Position numbers and translations under genes: made by a program. The notes under the pieces are model-generated. The model saw nothing but the letters and a program-made list of their open reading frames with translations, ran no database searches and was not told the DNA's origin. A stretch of 64,000 bases of DNA from an uncultured Prochlorococcus sp. (GTDB lineage: Bacteria > Cyanobacteriota > Cyanobacteriia > PCC-6307 > Cyanobiaceae), in the NCBI GenBank assembly GCA_902594875.1, contig CACJNU010000004.1, positions 21,772 to 85,771 of the forward strand, given 5' to 3'. This document shows, one piece after another, positions 8,544 through 16,152 of the stretch; position 1 is the stretch's first letter; the number at the start of each line of letters is the position of its first letter.

Positions 8544-9773
8544 TTAACTAGAAATGAAGTTTTTAGGATCTTGATCATATCTATGCCTTAAAGGTAACTT
8601 ATCTATTTCATTGATATCACTCAGCGATTCAATTCTATTTAATGATTGCCTTAATAACCTCGCTGAAATGATTGGCATATCTCTTGGAACTGAGATTCTA
8701 TTTTTTAAGTATCTTAAAGAGATTCCTGAAAGTTTTTTTGGGATTAATACTTCACCTGTGATCATATGGCTCAAAGCTGATCTCAATGATTCGTCAAAGG
8801 ATTCTTTATTGTATGGGTTTACCTTTAGTAAATTGTCTTTATGCTTTATCACTCTTTTAAGAGCAATTGTTGCATAATATTTAGACTCATAATTTTGGTT
8901 TAATTCATAATTACCTAAACCCTCCCCAGTATCTATTAGCTTTGAGAAAGTAATCTGTTGTTCATTGCTTTCTTTATAGCATCCTCCCATTTGTGGGGGT
9001 AAATCATGAGAATGAGTATGAAAATCTCCTTGAGTGCCTCTATAAGCACTTGTCCCCTCAAAAAGGGTAAGCCAGTTATCTATATGACGATAATTAGATC
9101 TTAAATTAAACCCTTTATAATAAATAAGTGATGCATTCATTCTCTCCATGTAGGGAATAAAAATTATATCTCCAACACCAGGTTCTGTATCACCCGTGTT
9201 AGAAACTGATGGATCAACAAACCCTGATTTTGAGCTACTTAAGATTTCATCTAGTTTAGAAATGGATTCTTTAAATCTTTTTTTTCTAAAAGAGTTATCT
9301 ATAAAATTAAAGCTTTCTCGGCAGAGCCAATTACACCAGGATCTGAAAATTTCTCTTTCTAACTCTCGAATTTTGAAAAGGTGACTAGATGTAATAAAAG
9401 ATCCAAGTGCTCCAAATTCATTTTCTAAAAAAGCAATGATGGCGTCGCTTTCAGTTATAACTTGCCCTTTAAATTCAATTGCAGGTAATTTCCCCGATCT
9501 GACTTTTTCAAGGAACCAACTTTCTTTTTGGCCGTAGCAAAACATATTTATTTTCTTGACTCTGTATGGAATTTTCTTGAATTCAAGCCATAACCATACC
9601 TTCTGACAGTAAGGACACCAAGAATGTCTATCCCTATAAAGAGTAACTAATACATCATTTTCACTATGTCCAAATAATCTTAAATTTGCGTAGGAATTAT
9701 TTATGCCATGGACTCTATCAAGATCTTCAACTTCAAATTTATTTAAATCATCCCATGTCAAAATACCATTCAT
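8544..9773 (-). CDS. Glutathione S-transferase-like protein with thioredoxin-fold N-terminus and extra C-terminal region
   Basis: The 409-residue protein contains a GST N-terminal thioredoxin fold beginning near residue 40, with a CPYC redox motif at 53-56 (SWCPYCQKVWLWLEFKKIPY region) and a cis-proline-type KLPAIEFKGQ followed by ITESDAIIAFLE. A helical GST C-terminal domain follows. About 120 residues beyond it (from about 290) form a further segment not typical of GSTs. The CPYC motif suggests glutaredoxin-like thiol chemistry rather than simple conjugation. It converges on dnaA (8-bp gap) and is divergent from glutathione reductase. Confidence 0.8.
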   Translation of the reverse strand: MNGILTWDDLNKFEVEDLDRVHGINNSYANLRLFGHSENDVLVTLYRDRHSWCPYCQKVWLWLEFKKIPYRVKKINMFCYGQKESWFLEKVRSGKLPAIEFKGQVITESDAIIAFLENEFGALGSFITSSHLFKIRELEREIFRSWCNWLCRESFNFIDNSFRKKRFKESISKLDEILSSSKSGFVDPSVSNTGDTEPGVGDIIFIPYMERMNASLIYYKGFNLRSNYRHIDNWLTLFEGTSAYRGTQGDFHTHSHDLPPQMGGCYKESNEQQITFSKLIDTGEGLGNYELNQNYESKYYATIALKRVIKHKDNLLKVNPYNKESFDESLRSALSHMITGEVLIPKKLSGISLRYLKNRISVPRDMPIISARLLRQSLNRIESLSDINEIDKLPLRHRYDQDPKNFISS

Positions 9774-9825
9774 TATTTGAATTAAAGCTATAAACTAACG
9801 TTATAATAATTGATTAAAAAAAGTC

Positions 9826-11190
9826 TTGGAATTTGAATTTGATTTAATTGTTGTTGGCGCTGGATCTGGAGGACTCGCGGCGGCTAAACGTGCGGCTATT
9901 TATGGAGCAAAAGTCGCAATCATAGAAGCAAATCAAATAGGAGGAACTTGTGTGATAAGGGGATGTGTGCCTAAGAAATTAATGGTTTATGCAGCTAAAA
10001 GTAAAAAAAATATGGATTCTTCTGAAGGATATGGATTAAAAAATGAAGGTATTAATTTTGAATCAAATATTTTGTTAAAGAATATTAGAGAGGAGGTTTC
10101 TAGATTAAGTAATTTACATAGAAATTCTTTAAAAAAATTGAATATAACTATTTTTGAAGGCTTAGGAAGATTTATTACTCAAAATGAATTAGAAATTATT
10201 TGTTCAAACACTAAGAAAATTAAAAACAAAATAAGTTCAAAAAAAATTCTTATTTCAGTTGGAGGTAAACCAAAGAAATTAAATATTCCTGGGGTAGATT
10301 TGGCATGGACTAGTGATGATATTTTTGAATTAGAAAAGTTTCCTAAATCAATATTAATAGTAGGAGGTGGATATATTGCTTGTGAATTTGCTTCTATTTT
10401 CAGAAATTTAGGTACTGAAGTAATTCAATTAATTAGAGGTCAACATTTACTTAATGGTTTTGATGAGGATCTTTCTTCGTGCCTAGAGGAATCACCTACT
10501 TTTACTGAAATCAATATAATCCCCAATAATCAATTAAATTCTATCAAAAAAGTAAATGGAAATCTGGAATCTACCCTAGATTCGGGAGATAAACTCCTAA
10601 CTAATAATGTCCTTATTGCTACAGGAAGAGAACCAAATCTTTTGCCTTTAAATTTAAATTTTTTAAATTTAAAGATGGATGGCCAATATTTAGATGTCGA
10701 TGAACTTAATCAAACAAGCAACGCAAATATTTTTGCAGTTGGCGACATCATAAATAAGCCAAACTTAACTCCAGTAGCAATAGAACAAGGGAGAGTTTTT
10801 TCGGATAATTTTTTTAATGACCAAAAAAGAAAAGTAAATTATGAATATATCCCTAAGGCCGTTTTTACTATTCCAGAAATTTCAACAGTTGGCTTAAGTG
10901 AGAAAAGAGCTAAAGAGATTTACTCTGAAAAAAATATAAAAATTTTCAAATGCAAATTTACCCCTATGTCTAATACCTTTAAAAAGAATAAATCAAAATG
11001 TATGTTGAAGATTGTAGTTCATAAGCTAACTGACAAAGTCCTAGGATGTCATATGTTTGGAGAAACATCGTCTGAGATTATTCAAATGGTATCAATTTCC
11101 TTAAATGCAGGGATAACAAAAAAAGAATTTGATATTACTATGGCTTTGCACCCAACTATCTCAGAAGAATTTGTGACTATGTATGGATAA
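9826..11190 (+). CDS. gor: Glutathione reductase
   Basis: The 454-residue flavoprotein reduces oxidised glutathione with NADPH. It shows the FAD-binding VVGAGSGGLAAAKRAA near the N-terminus, the redox-active disulphide in GGTCVIRGCVPKK (about residues 39-51), a second Rossmann motif LIVGGGYIACEFASIF, the FAD motif FAVGD, and the C-terminal catalytic His-Glu in HPTISEEF. The Ile-Arg between the redox cysteines is the form I recall from cyanobacterial glutathione reductases. The start is a TTG at 9826. It sits head-to-head with the GST-like gene and 2 bp from the convergent exchanger gene. Confidence 0.92.
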   Translation: MEFEFDLIVVGAGSGGLAAAKRAAIYGAKVAIIEANQIGGTCVIRGCVPKKLMVYAAKSKKNMDSSEGYGLKNEGINFESNILLKNIREEVSRLSNLHRNSLKKLNITIFEGLGRFITQNELEIICSNTKKIKNKISSKKILISVGGKPKKLNIPGVDLAWTSDDIFELEKFPKSILIVGGGYIACEFASIFRNLGTEVIQLIRGQHLLNGFDEDLSSCLEESPTFTEINIIPNNQLNSIKKVNGNLESTLDSGDKLLTNNVLIATGREPNLLPLNLNFLNLKMDGQYLDVDELNQTSNANIFAVGDIINKPNLTPVAIEQGRVFSDNFFNDQKRKVNYEYIPKAVFTIPEISTVGLSEKRAKEIYSEKNIKIFKCKFTPMSNTFKKNKSKCMLKIVVHKLTDKVLGCHMFGETSSEIIQMVSISLNAGITKKEFDITMALHPTISEEFVTMYG

Positions 11191-11192
11191 AA

Positions 11193-12272
11193 TTATGAAT
11201 TAGAAAATTTTAATTTTTCTTGAACAATTAGAAATACTACAAGTAATGCAAAGTAAATAAATAAACCTATCCTTAATTCAGAAAGGAAGTTAAATTCATT
11301 CAGGAAAAGTATCTTATCGAGAATGTAAAAAATATAAAGATTAAGCAAAATAAATCCTTCAATTCTTGTTATTTTCCCTTTGCTCCAGAAAATTGGTAAG
11401 CATGCAAAGGTAGTTAAAACCATAAAAGGTAAGTCAACTTTTATTAGACTCTGTTCAATTACTAAACCTTTAAATCCTGAAAAAATACTGCAACTTCCTA
11501 GGATTAAGAGTTGATTGAGTAAATTACTTCCTATTACATTCCCAATCGCAAGATCTGTTTTGCCTTTAAATGCAGCAATTATTGAAGTTACTAATTCTGG
11601 TAAAGATGTCCCAGTTGCGACGATAGTTAAACCAATAATAATTTCATTTACACCCAAAAGAGTAGCGAGCGTTTGAGAACCATTTACTAAAATATTTGAA
11701 CCAAAGCTTAAAAGAAATATTCCAAATATTAACTTTATTAAAATATTTATTTTCCCTTTATAGTTATCTTTAAATTCTTCTATCTCTGGTTCAGCATCTT
11801 TTGTCTCCTCTCCTTTTTCATTGATGGTGTTGATTTCCCATATTGTATTTAAGATTAAACAAAATATTAGAAATATCCCTGCTTGCAATGTTAATAAGCC
11901 TGTTGATGACATTGCCCAAACTGCACAAGAAATTGCCATTAAAAGAGGCACATCTCTTCTGACTATTCTGCTTTTTACTTTAAGGGGCGTTATCAATGAG
12001 CTTATGCCCAAAACAACGAGAACATTAAAAATATTGCTTCCAATTACATTGCTTGCCGCAAGCGAATCACTGCCTTTTAAAATTGAACTCAAACTTACCA
12101 ACAACTCAGGAGAGCTTGTTCCAAGAGAAACAACTGTCAAACCAATGACTATTTGAGGTATTCCTAAAATTAAAGATAAAAATATGGCTCCCTGAATAAA
12201 GAACTCTCCTCCAGCAAAAAGTAGAACTATGCCTAAAAATATTTCTATTATTGGAAATAAAAAATCACTCAT
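11193..12272 (-). CDS. Calcium/sodium (CaCA family) antiporter
   Basis: The 359-residue membrane protein consists of two homologous halves of about five helices separated by an acidic cytoplasmic loop near residues 150-170 (KGEETKDAEPEIEEF). Each half has the alpha-repeat signature: VSLGTSSPELLVSL with SNVIGSNIFN, and VATGTSLPELVTS with GNVIGSNLLN. Members exchange Na+ or H+ for Ca2+ across the inner membrane; ion preference cannot be read directly. The last helices (about 310-355) form an extra C-terminal hydrophobic block. It starts at an ATG, and a 118-bp spacer separates it from divergent pyrC. Confidence 0.88.
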   Translation of the reverse strand: MSDFLFPIIEIFLGIVLLFAGGEFFIQGAIFLSLILGIPQIVIGLTVVSLGTSSPELLVSLSSILKGSDSLAASNVIGSNIFNVLVVLGISSLITPLKVKSRIVRRDVPLLMAISCAVWAMSSTGLLTLQAGIFLIFCLILNTIWEINTINEKGEETKDAEPEIEEFKDNYKGKINILIKLIFGIFLLSFGSNILVNGSQTLATLLGVNEIIIGLTIVATGTSLPELVTSIIAAFKGKTDLAIGNVIGSNLLNQLLILGSCSIFSGFKGLVIEQSLIKVDLPFMVLTTFACLPIFWSKGKITRIEGFILLNLYIFYILDKILFLNEFNFLSELRIGLFIYFALLVVFLIVQEKLKFSNS

Positions 12273-12390
12273 ATTTAGAATTTAATTTAGATAATAAAAA
12301 TTTTCATAATTGTTTAATAACTATCCTCGAATATCTATAATTTATTGTCAATTTTAATTTGCTGTTAAAATTGACTAAATAGAAAAAATC

Positions 12391-13440
12391 TTGAAGACTT
12401 TAAACATAATAAAACCTGATGATTGGCATTTACATTTAAGAGAAGGTCTTGTATTAAAAAATATCATTCAGTTTACTTCGGAATATTTTGGAAGAGCCAT
12501 TGTTATGCCAAATACTAAAAGTCCCATAACTTCAATCAATAGCGCTATTTCTTATAGGAAATCTATTGTTGAAGCGCTACCAGAAAGTTCTAAGTTTGAA
12601 CCCTTAATGACAATTTATCTTACAGATGACACTGATAAAGGGGAAATAATTAATGGTTTTAAAAATAATGTTTTTTTTGCAGCAAAATTATATCCTGCTA
12701 ATGCCACAACAAATTCCAGTCATGGAGTTAGGAAAATAGAAAATCTATATAAGATCTTTGAATTAATGCAAGATTCTGGAATGCCTCTTTTAATTCATGG
12801 GGAAGTGACTGATTCTGAAGTAGATGTATTTGATAGAGAAGAAGTTTTTATAGATAAAGAACTTTCTCAAATAACCAAAAGATTTCCAAAATTAAAAATC
12901 GTTCTAGAACATATAACCACCTCTTACGCAGTGGATTTTGTGCAAGAAAATAATATTGGGGCTACTATTACTCCGCATCATTTACATATAAATAGAAATG
13001 CAATGTTTTTTGGAGGTTTAAATAGTGATTTTTACTGCTTACCAGTTGCTAAGAGGGAAAATAATAGACTCGCTTTAAGGAGAGCGGCAACAAGTGGGAA
13101 AAAATGTTTTTTCTTGGGGACTGACTCTGCTCCACACCTTAGGAAGTGGAAGGCTTTTTGTGGATGTGCAGGCATTTTTAATTCCCCAGTAGCAATAGAA
13201 AGCTACTTAACAGTTTTCGAAGAGGAGGATGCTCTAGATAATTTTGAAAAGTTTGCAAGTTTGAATGGCCCTAATTTTTATAATGTCCCACCAAATAAAG
13301 AAAAATTAAAATTAGTTTCTAGGCCTAACAAAATTAAAGAATATATTGATGTTGTTGAAGAAAAAAATATCGTCGGACAAATAAAACCATTTCATGCAGG
13401 TGAAACTTTACAATGGCAAATAGAAGGAATAGTAAATTAA
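12391..13440 (+). CDS. pyrC: Dihydroorotase, PyrC type
   Basis: This 349-residue zinc amidohydrolase of de novo pyrimidine synthesis interconverts carbamoyl-aspartate and dihydroorotate. It has the DDWHLHLREG metal motif at residues 10-19, the carbamylated-lysine region AAKLYPANATTNS, further metal ligands in LLIHGEVTD and LEHITT, ITPHHLHINRN, and the GTDSAPH catalytic Asp motif. Length and motifs match the class II (E. coli-like) enzyme. The start is a TTG at 12391. The gene ends 29 bp before the duplicated tRNA-Leu promoter segment. Confidence 0.94.
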   Translation: MKTLNIIKPDDWHLHLREGLVLKNIIQFTSEYFGRAIVMPNTKSPITSINSAISYRKSIVEALPESSKFEPLMTIYLTDDTDKGEIINGFKNNVFFAAKLYPANATTNSSHGVRKIENLYKIFELMQDSGMPLLIHGEVTDSEVDVFDREEVFIDKELSQITKRFPKLKIVLEHITTSYAVDFVQENNIGATITPHHLHINRNAMFFGGLNSDFYCLPVAKRENNRLALRRAATSGKKCFFLGTDSAPHLRKWKAFCGCAGIFNSPVAIESYLTVFEEEDALDNFEKFASLNGPNFYNVPPNKEKLKLVSRPNKIKEYIDVVEEKNIVGQIKPFHAGETLQWQIEGIVN

Positions 13441-13469
13441 AAATTTGATTTAATCTGATAATTAAAAGA

Positions 13470-13573
13470 GTAAATATTCCAATTTTTCTTGGTTAAATGG
13501 GTTACTTTTAGCTACGCTTAGAAAGCGCAAATTCCTCTGGGAGTATGGCGGAATTGGTAGACGAGCCGGACTT
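13470..13573 (+). repeat. Upstream copy of tRNA-Leu promoter plus 5'-half segment
   Basis: This segment aligns with 14407-14511 with about ten substitutions and one single-base gap, roughly 90% identity counted by eye. It includes about 70 bp of sequence upstream of the tRNA and its first 35 bases. The match fades inside the anticodon loop. It is a direct repeat in the same orientation, 937 bp upstream of the intact copy. Confidence 0.9.
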
Positions 13574-13590
13574 TAAAACGAGATAGATTT
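13539..13590 (+). pseudogene. Truncated tRNA-Leu relic (5' half only)
   Basis: The sequence gggagtatggcggaattggt and the following D-arm match the intact tRNA-Leu(UAA), but the gene breaks up at the anticodon loop (ggactttaaaacgag). There is no anticodon-stem 3' strand, T arm or acceptor 3' strand. A G-to-A change at the sixth position also weakens the acceptor stem. It cannot fold as a tRNA. The short residual match after the loop (cgag...gattt) may be a remnant of the variable arm, so the right edge is uncertain. Confidence 0.85.
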
Positions 13591-13731
13591 TAATTCACTA
13601 AATTATATAAACCTTTAGCCATTGATCAAAAGCAAGTCTCTATCTTGCTTCTGGATCTATTAACTTAAGAACAAATATCCACAACTTGATCTAGCGCGAT
13701 CCATGCTTCTTTTTTTTATCGTATGGTATTA

Positions 13732-13757
13732 AAAAAAGGAACTTTTTACCCTTTTTT
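13732..13757 (-). terminator. Probable terminator of the 40-aa membrane protein gene
   Basis: An 8-bp stem (aaaaaagg paired with cctttttt) with a 10-base loop lies 20 bp beyond the stop of the minus-strand 40-aa gene. On the minus strand the stem is followed by a run of T, as in an intrinsic terminator. The stem has only two G-C pairs. Confidence 0.4.
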
Positions 13758-13758
13758 G

Positions 13759-13777
13759 AGATCGACTGTCAATCAAT
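13759..13777 (+). repeat. 19-bp direct repeat, left copy
   Basis: The sequence agatcgactgtcaatcaat recurs at 13989-14007 with one mismatch (agatcgactctcaatcaat). The two copies are 230 bp apart and bracket the minus-strand 40-aa gene; this copy touches that gene's stop codon. Confidence 0.75.
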
Positions 13778-13899
13778 TAGTAATTAATTAATTTTCTTTT
13801 TCCATCTCTAGTTTCTACTTTATTTATTCTTAACCCAATAAACAGCACCCAAATAACTGCAAAGACAATTGGTAAGAAAACGATAGAAAGTTTCATCAT
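13777..13899 (-). CDS. 40-aa single-helix membrane protein, possible PsbY-like photosystem II subunit
   Basis: The frame encodes MMKLSIVFLPIVFAVIWVLF followed by IGLRINKVETRDGKRKLINY. This is one hydrophobic helix of about 20 residues and then a positively charged tail, with two consecutive ATG codons at the start. The pattern of a proline early in the helix, then W and IG, loosely resembles PsbY, a small photosystem II protein of about 40 residues, but the match is weak. A terminator-like hairpin follows the gene, which supports its being real. No clear Shine-Dalgarno sequence is visible. It lies in the tRNA-Leu mini-island between 19-bp direct repeats. Confidence 0.5.
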   Translation of the reverse strand: MMKLSIVFLPIVFAVIWVLFIGLRINKVETRDGKRKLINY

Positions 13900-13988
13900 T
13901 TTTTTTTAAGTGTTATTGCTGAAAATAATAACCTTTAAATAAAAAACTAAGTATAGGTACTTTATCTAAACAAAGTAGGTTCGAGGTT

Positions 13989-14007
13989 AGATCGACTCTC
14001 AATCAAT
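13989..14007 (+). repeat. 19-bp direct repeat, right copy
   Basis: The sequence agatcgactctcaatcaat matches 13759-13777 at 18 of 19 positions in the same orientation. It lies about 90 bp upstream of the 40-aa gene's start and about 80 bp before the DUF3721-like gene. Confidence 0.75.
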
Positions 14008-14087
14008 ATTAAAGATATAAATAAATTAGCTTTTAAAATATTTTCAAAGATATTTAATACTAAACTTCATTGATTAATTTATTAATT

Positions 14088-14300
14088 TTGAAACACTTTT
14101 TTTCTTTTATCCCTTTTTTTTTTATGTCAATTCTTTCATTAGGTTGTTCTAATAAACCTATTGAAAAAGAAATGAAAATGCCAATGTTATTTGATACAAA
14201 AGAACAGACTGAAAAAGAAGCTTATAAACTTGACTGTGAAGGCGCTCATCAAATGGGAGATAAATTGATGCCGTGCAGTATGCATAAACATAACCATTAA
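14088..14300 (+). CDS. Small lipoprotein with DUF3721-like Cys/His tail
   Basis: The product has a signal peptide ending in a lipobox-like LSLGC, so it is probably an exported lipoprotein. The C-terminal part (MLFDTKEQTEKEAYKLDCEG, AHQMGDKLMPCSMHKHNH) matches the short DUF3721 family common in marine picocyanobacteria. Conserved Cys, Met and His residues there suggest metal binding, but that is inference. I prefer the TTG at 14088 (protein begins MKHFFSFIPFFF); a TTG at 14070 would add six residues. Neither has a clear ribosome site. It lies within the tRNA-Leu mini-island. Confidence 0.65.
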   Translation: MKHFFSFIPFFFMSILSLGCSNKPIEKEMKMPMLFDTKEQTEKEAYKLDCEGAHQMGDKLMPCSMHKHNH

Positions 14301-14406
14301 AAAAGGAGCTAATTGCCTCTTATCTTTCGAGAATTAAGTTATGGCGATCAATTTTAATCAATTAATTTTAAAATAGTTCTAGCTCTTCCATTGGTCTCCA
14401 AAAAAT

Positions 14407-14511
14407 GTAAATATTCGCATTTTTCTTGGTTAAATGGGTTACTTTCAGCTACGATAAAAAAGCGCAAATTCCCTTTGGGAGTGTGGCGGAATTGGTAGAC
14501 GCGCCGGACTT
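14407..14511 (+). repeat. Downstream copy of tRNA-Leu promoter plus 5'-half segment
   Basis: This is the intact partner of 13470-13573. It supplies the upstream region and first 35 bases of the functional tRNA-Leu gene, so the working promoter is the one on the island side. Confidence 0.9.
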
Positions 14512-14562
14512 AAAATCCGTCGAGCGATTTAGCTCGTGGGGGTTCAAGTCCCCCCACTCCCA
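14477..14562 (+). tRNA. tRNA-Leu (anticodon UAA)
   Basis: The 86-nt sequence folds as a class II tRNA. The acceptor stem pairs GGGAGTG with CACTCCC, with discriminator A at 14562. The D arm contains the tggcggaattggtagacgc sequence. The anticodon loop CTTAAAA gives anticodon UAA. A long variable arm (cgagcgatttagctcg) and the T arm GGGGGTTCAAGTCCCCC follow. CCA is not encoded. The group I intron found in this tRNA of many cyanobacteria is absent. Confidence 0.96.
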
Positions 14563-14640
14563 TTATTTAATTATTTATTTTTAGTTCTGACGATAACTTC
14601 CAATAGTTGTTATGTTTTAACTAAGCAACCATAAATTAAA

Positions 14641-14874
14641 ATGGAAAGTTTTTTCAATAATTCATTCGCTACTTTAATTGCTTATATCGGAATTATTTCT
14701 ACCTATTTATTAGTTATCCCATTGTTGCTATTTTATTGGATGAATAATAGATGGAATATTATGGGCAAATTTGAAAGATTAGGAATTTATGGCCTTGTAT
14801 TTCTTTTCTTTCCTGGGTTAATTTTATTTTCTCCATTTTTAAATCTCAGACTAAAAGGAAGTGGTAAAGGGTAA
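14641..14874 (+). CDS. ndhL: NDH-1 subunit NdhL
   Basis: The 77-residue protein has two or three hydrophobic helices (about residues 10-33 and 45-70) separated by [20 protein letters not shown], the conserved loop of NdhL. NdhL is a cyanobacterium-specific membrane subunit of the NDH-1 complex, used in respiration, cyclic electron flow and CO2 uptake. It starts at an ATG and is followed after 4 bp by the DUF3007-like gene and then trpA, an order I recall as conserved in cyanobacteria. Confidence 0.9.
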   Translation: MESFFNNSFATLIAYIGIISTYLLVIPLLLFYWMNNRWNIMGKFERLGIYGLVFLFFPGLILFSPFLNLRLKGSGKG

Positions 14875-14878
14875 ATAA

Positions 14879-15199
14879 TTGACTAAAGGAAAAGTTGTAC
14901 AAATAGGTTTATTTATTTCATTAATAGGATTAATTAGTTATAAATTTACACCGCAAATTGGTATCGATAATTTTACAGCCACTACTCTATCAAGCTGTAT
15001 CTTGATTTTGATTGTTATTACTTGGGTAACATCTTATGTTTATAGAGTTGTTAATGGAAAAATGACTTTTATGGAACAAAGGAAGCGTTATAGAAAAGAG
15101 TATGAAAAAGTTGTTAATGATAAACTAGAAACCAAATTCAACTCATTGCCAAAGGAAGAGCAGCAAAAACTTATGGAAGATTTAGAGAAAAATCCATAA
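14879..15199 (+). CDS. DUF3007 family membrane protein
   Basis: The 106-residue protein has two transmembrane helices (about residues 7-23 and 36-56) followed by a charged, probably coiled helix (MEQRKRYRKEYEKVVNDKLE). It is the usual neighbour of ndhL in cyanobacteria and matches the DUF3007 layout. Function is unknown; its position suggests a link to NDH-1 assembly or the thylakoid membrane, which is inference. The start is a TTG at 14879, 4 bp after the ndhL stop. Confidence 0.8.
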   Translation: MTKGKVVQIGLFISLIGLISYKFTPQIGIDNFTATTLSSCILILIVITWVTSYVYRVVNGKMTFMEQRKRYRKEYEKVVNDKLETKFNSLPKEEQQKLMEDLEKNP

Positions 15200-15227
15200 A
15201 TTTTTCATAGAAAAATATCTAAAAATT

Positions 15228-16070
15228 ATGAAAAATAACAAAATGCAAATTACAAAAAATGAATCTTTATCTAAGGTAGATGAGATGTTTTGTGAGTTAA
15301 AAAATAAAAAAAAATTTGCTTTAATGCCCTTCATAATGGCTGGGGATCCTAATATTGAAATAACGTCTGAGATCTTATTAAAGTTACAAGAAAATGGAGC
15401 TGACCTTATTGAATTAGGTATCCCGTATAGTGACCCACTTGCAGATGGACCTGTTATTCAAGTGGCGGCCTCTCGAGCCTTAAAGTCAGGCACTAACTTA
15501 AGAAAAGTAATTAAACTTTTAGAGTCTTTAAAAGGTAAATTAAATATCCCCATCATCCTTTTTTCTTACTTGAATCCATTACTATGTTTTGACTTTGAAA
15601 GGTTTTGTGAGATGGCATCTGATGCTGGAGTTTCTGGACTAATAGTTCCTGACCTCCCTTTGGAGGAAGCTTATAAATTTTCTAAAATAGTTAGTAACCA
15701 TTCTATGGACTTAATTTTATTGGTAGCGCCAACTACTCCTTTTGAAAGAATGAAACAAATATCAAATCATACAAAAGGCTTTACTTATTTAGTAAGTGTT
15801 ACAGGTGTCACCGGTGAGAGAAATAAAATGGAAAATAGAGTAGAAAATCTTATTGCTAAATTAAAAGATGTAAATAACAATCCAATTGCTGTTGGTTTTG
15901 GAATATCAACTCCTGAACATGTTAATAAAGTTCGTGAGTGGGGAGCAGATGGAGTAATTATTGGGAGTGCATTTGTAAAACGAATCTCGAGCTTAAGTGA
16001 AAAAGATGTTGTCGATCATGTTGGTGAGTTTTGTAAAGAAATGCGTTTAGCTGCTGATCAAAAAAAATAA
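15228..16070 (+). CDS. trpA: Tryptophan synthase alpha subunit
   Basis: This 280-residue TIM-barrel protein cleaves indole-3-glycerol phosphate to indole and passes it to TrpB. It has the catalytic Glu in ADLIELGIPYSDPLADGP (about residues 60-77) with the second catalytic Asp in SDPLADG. The phosphate-binding segments VTGVTGERN, VGFGIST and GVIIGSAFVK follow. It starts at an ATG 28 bp after the DUF3007-like gene; a second in-frame ATG five codons later is also possible. trpB is not adjacent. Confidence 0.95.
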   Translation: MKNNKMQITKNESLSKVDEMFCELKNKKKFALMPFIMAGDPNIEITSEILLKLQENGADLIELGIPYSDPLADGPVIQVAASRALKSGTNLRKVIKLLESLKGKLNIPIILFSYLNPLLCFDFERFCEMASDAGVSGLIVPDLPLEEAYKFSKIVSNHSMDLILLVAPTTPFERMKQISNHTKGFTYLVSVTGVTGERNKMENRVENLIAKLKDVNNNPIAVGFGISTPEHVNKVREWGADGVIIGSAFVKRISSLSEKDVVDHVGEFCKEMRLAADQKK

Positions 16071-16152
16071 ATACAAAGATAATTTATTAATTAAATGAAT
16101 TATTTATAGAAAATTATTTAAAAATGTTATTACCAATTTATTGTCGTTGTCT

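Larger units (their letters stand above)
13591..14406. other. Mini-island between the two tRNA-Leu copies
   Basis: The roughly 0.8 kb between the repeated tRNA segments contains a minus-strand gene for a 40-aa one-helix protein, a lipoprotein gene with a DUF3721-like tail, a pair of 19-bp direct repeats and a terminator-like hairpin. No integrase, transposase or other mobility gene is present. The 186 bp from 13591 to 13776 and the 188 bp from 13900 to 14087 show no convincing gene. The structure is what remains when an element inserts at a tRNA gene and later decays, but a simple local duplication is also possible. Confidence 0.5.

Noticed and set aside
11821..12156. Plus-strand 111-codon frame within the cation exchanger gene
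   Set aside because: It is an antisense shadow; the minus-strand frame has clear CaCA signatures over the same bases.
13560..13660. Group I intron inside tRNA-Leu(UAA) at the upstream copy
   Set aside because: The break is at the intron site of cyanobacterial tRNA-Leu, but no conserved intron core (P, Q, R, S elements) is evident and no 3' exon follows; the complete copy downstream has no intron.
13723..13791. A 22-codon plus-strand frame beginning ATGGTATTAAAA
   Set aside because: It is too short, overlaps the terminator-like hairpin and the direct repeat, and has no ribosome site or recognisable product.
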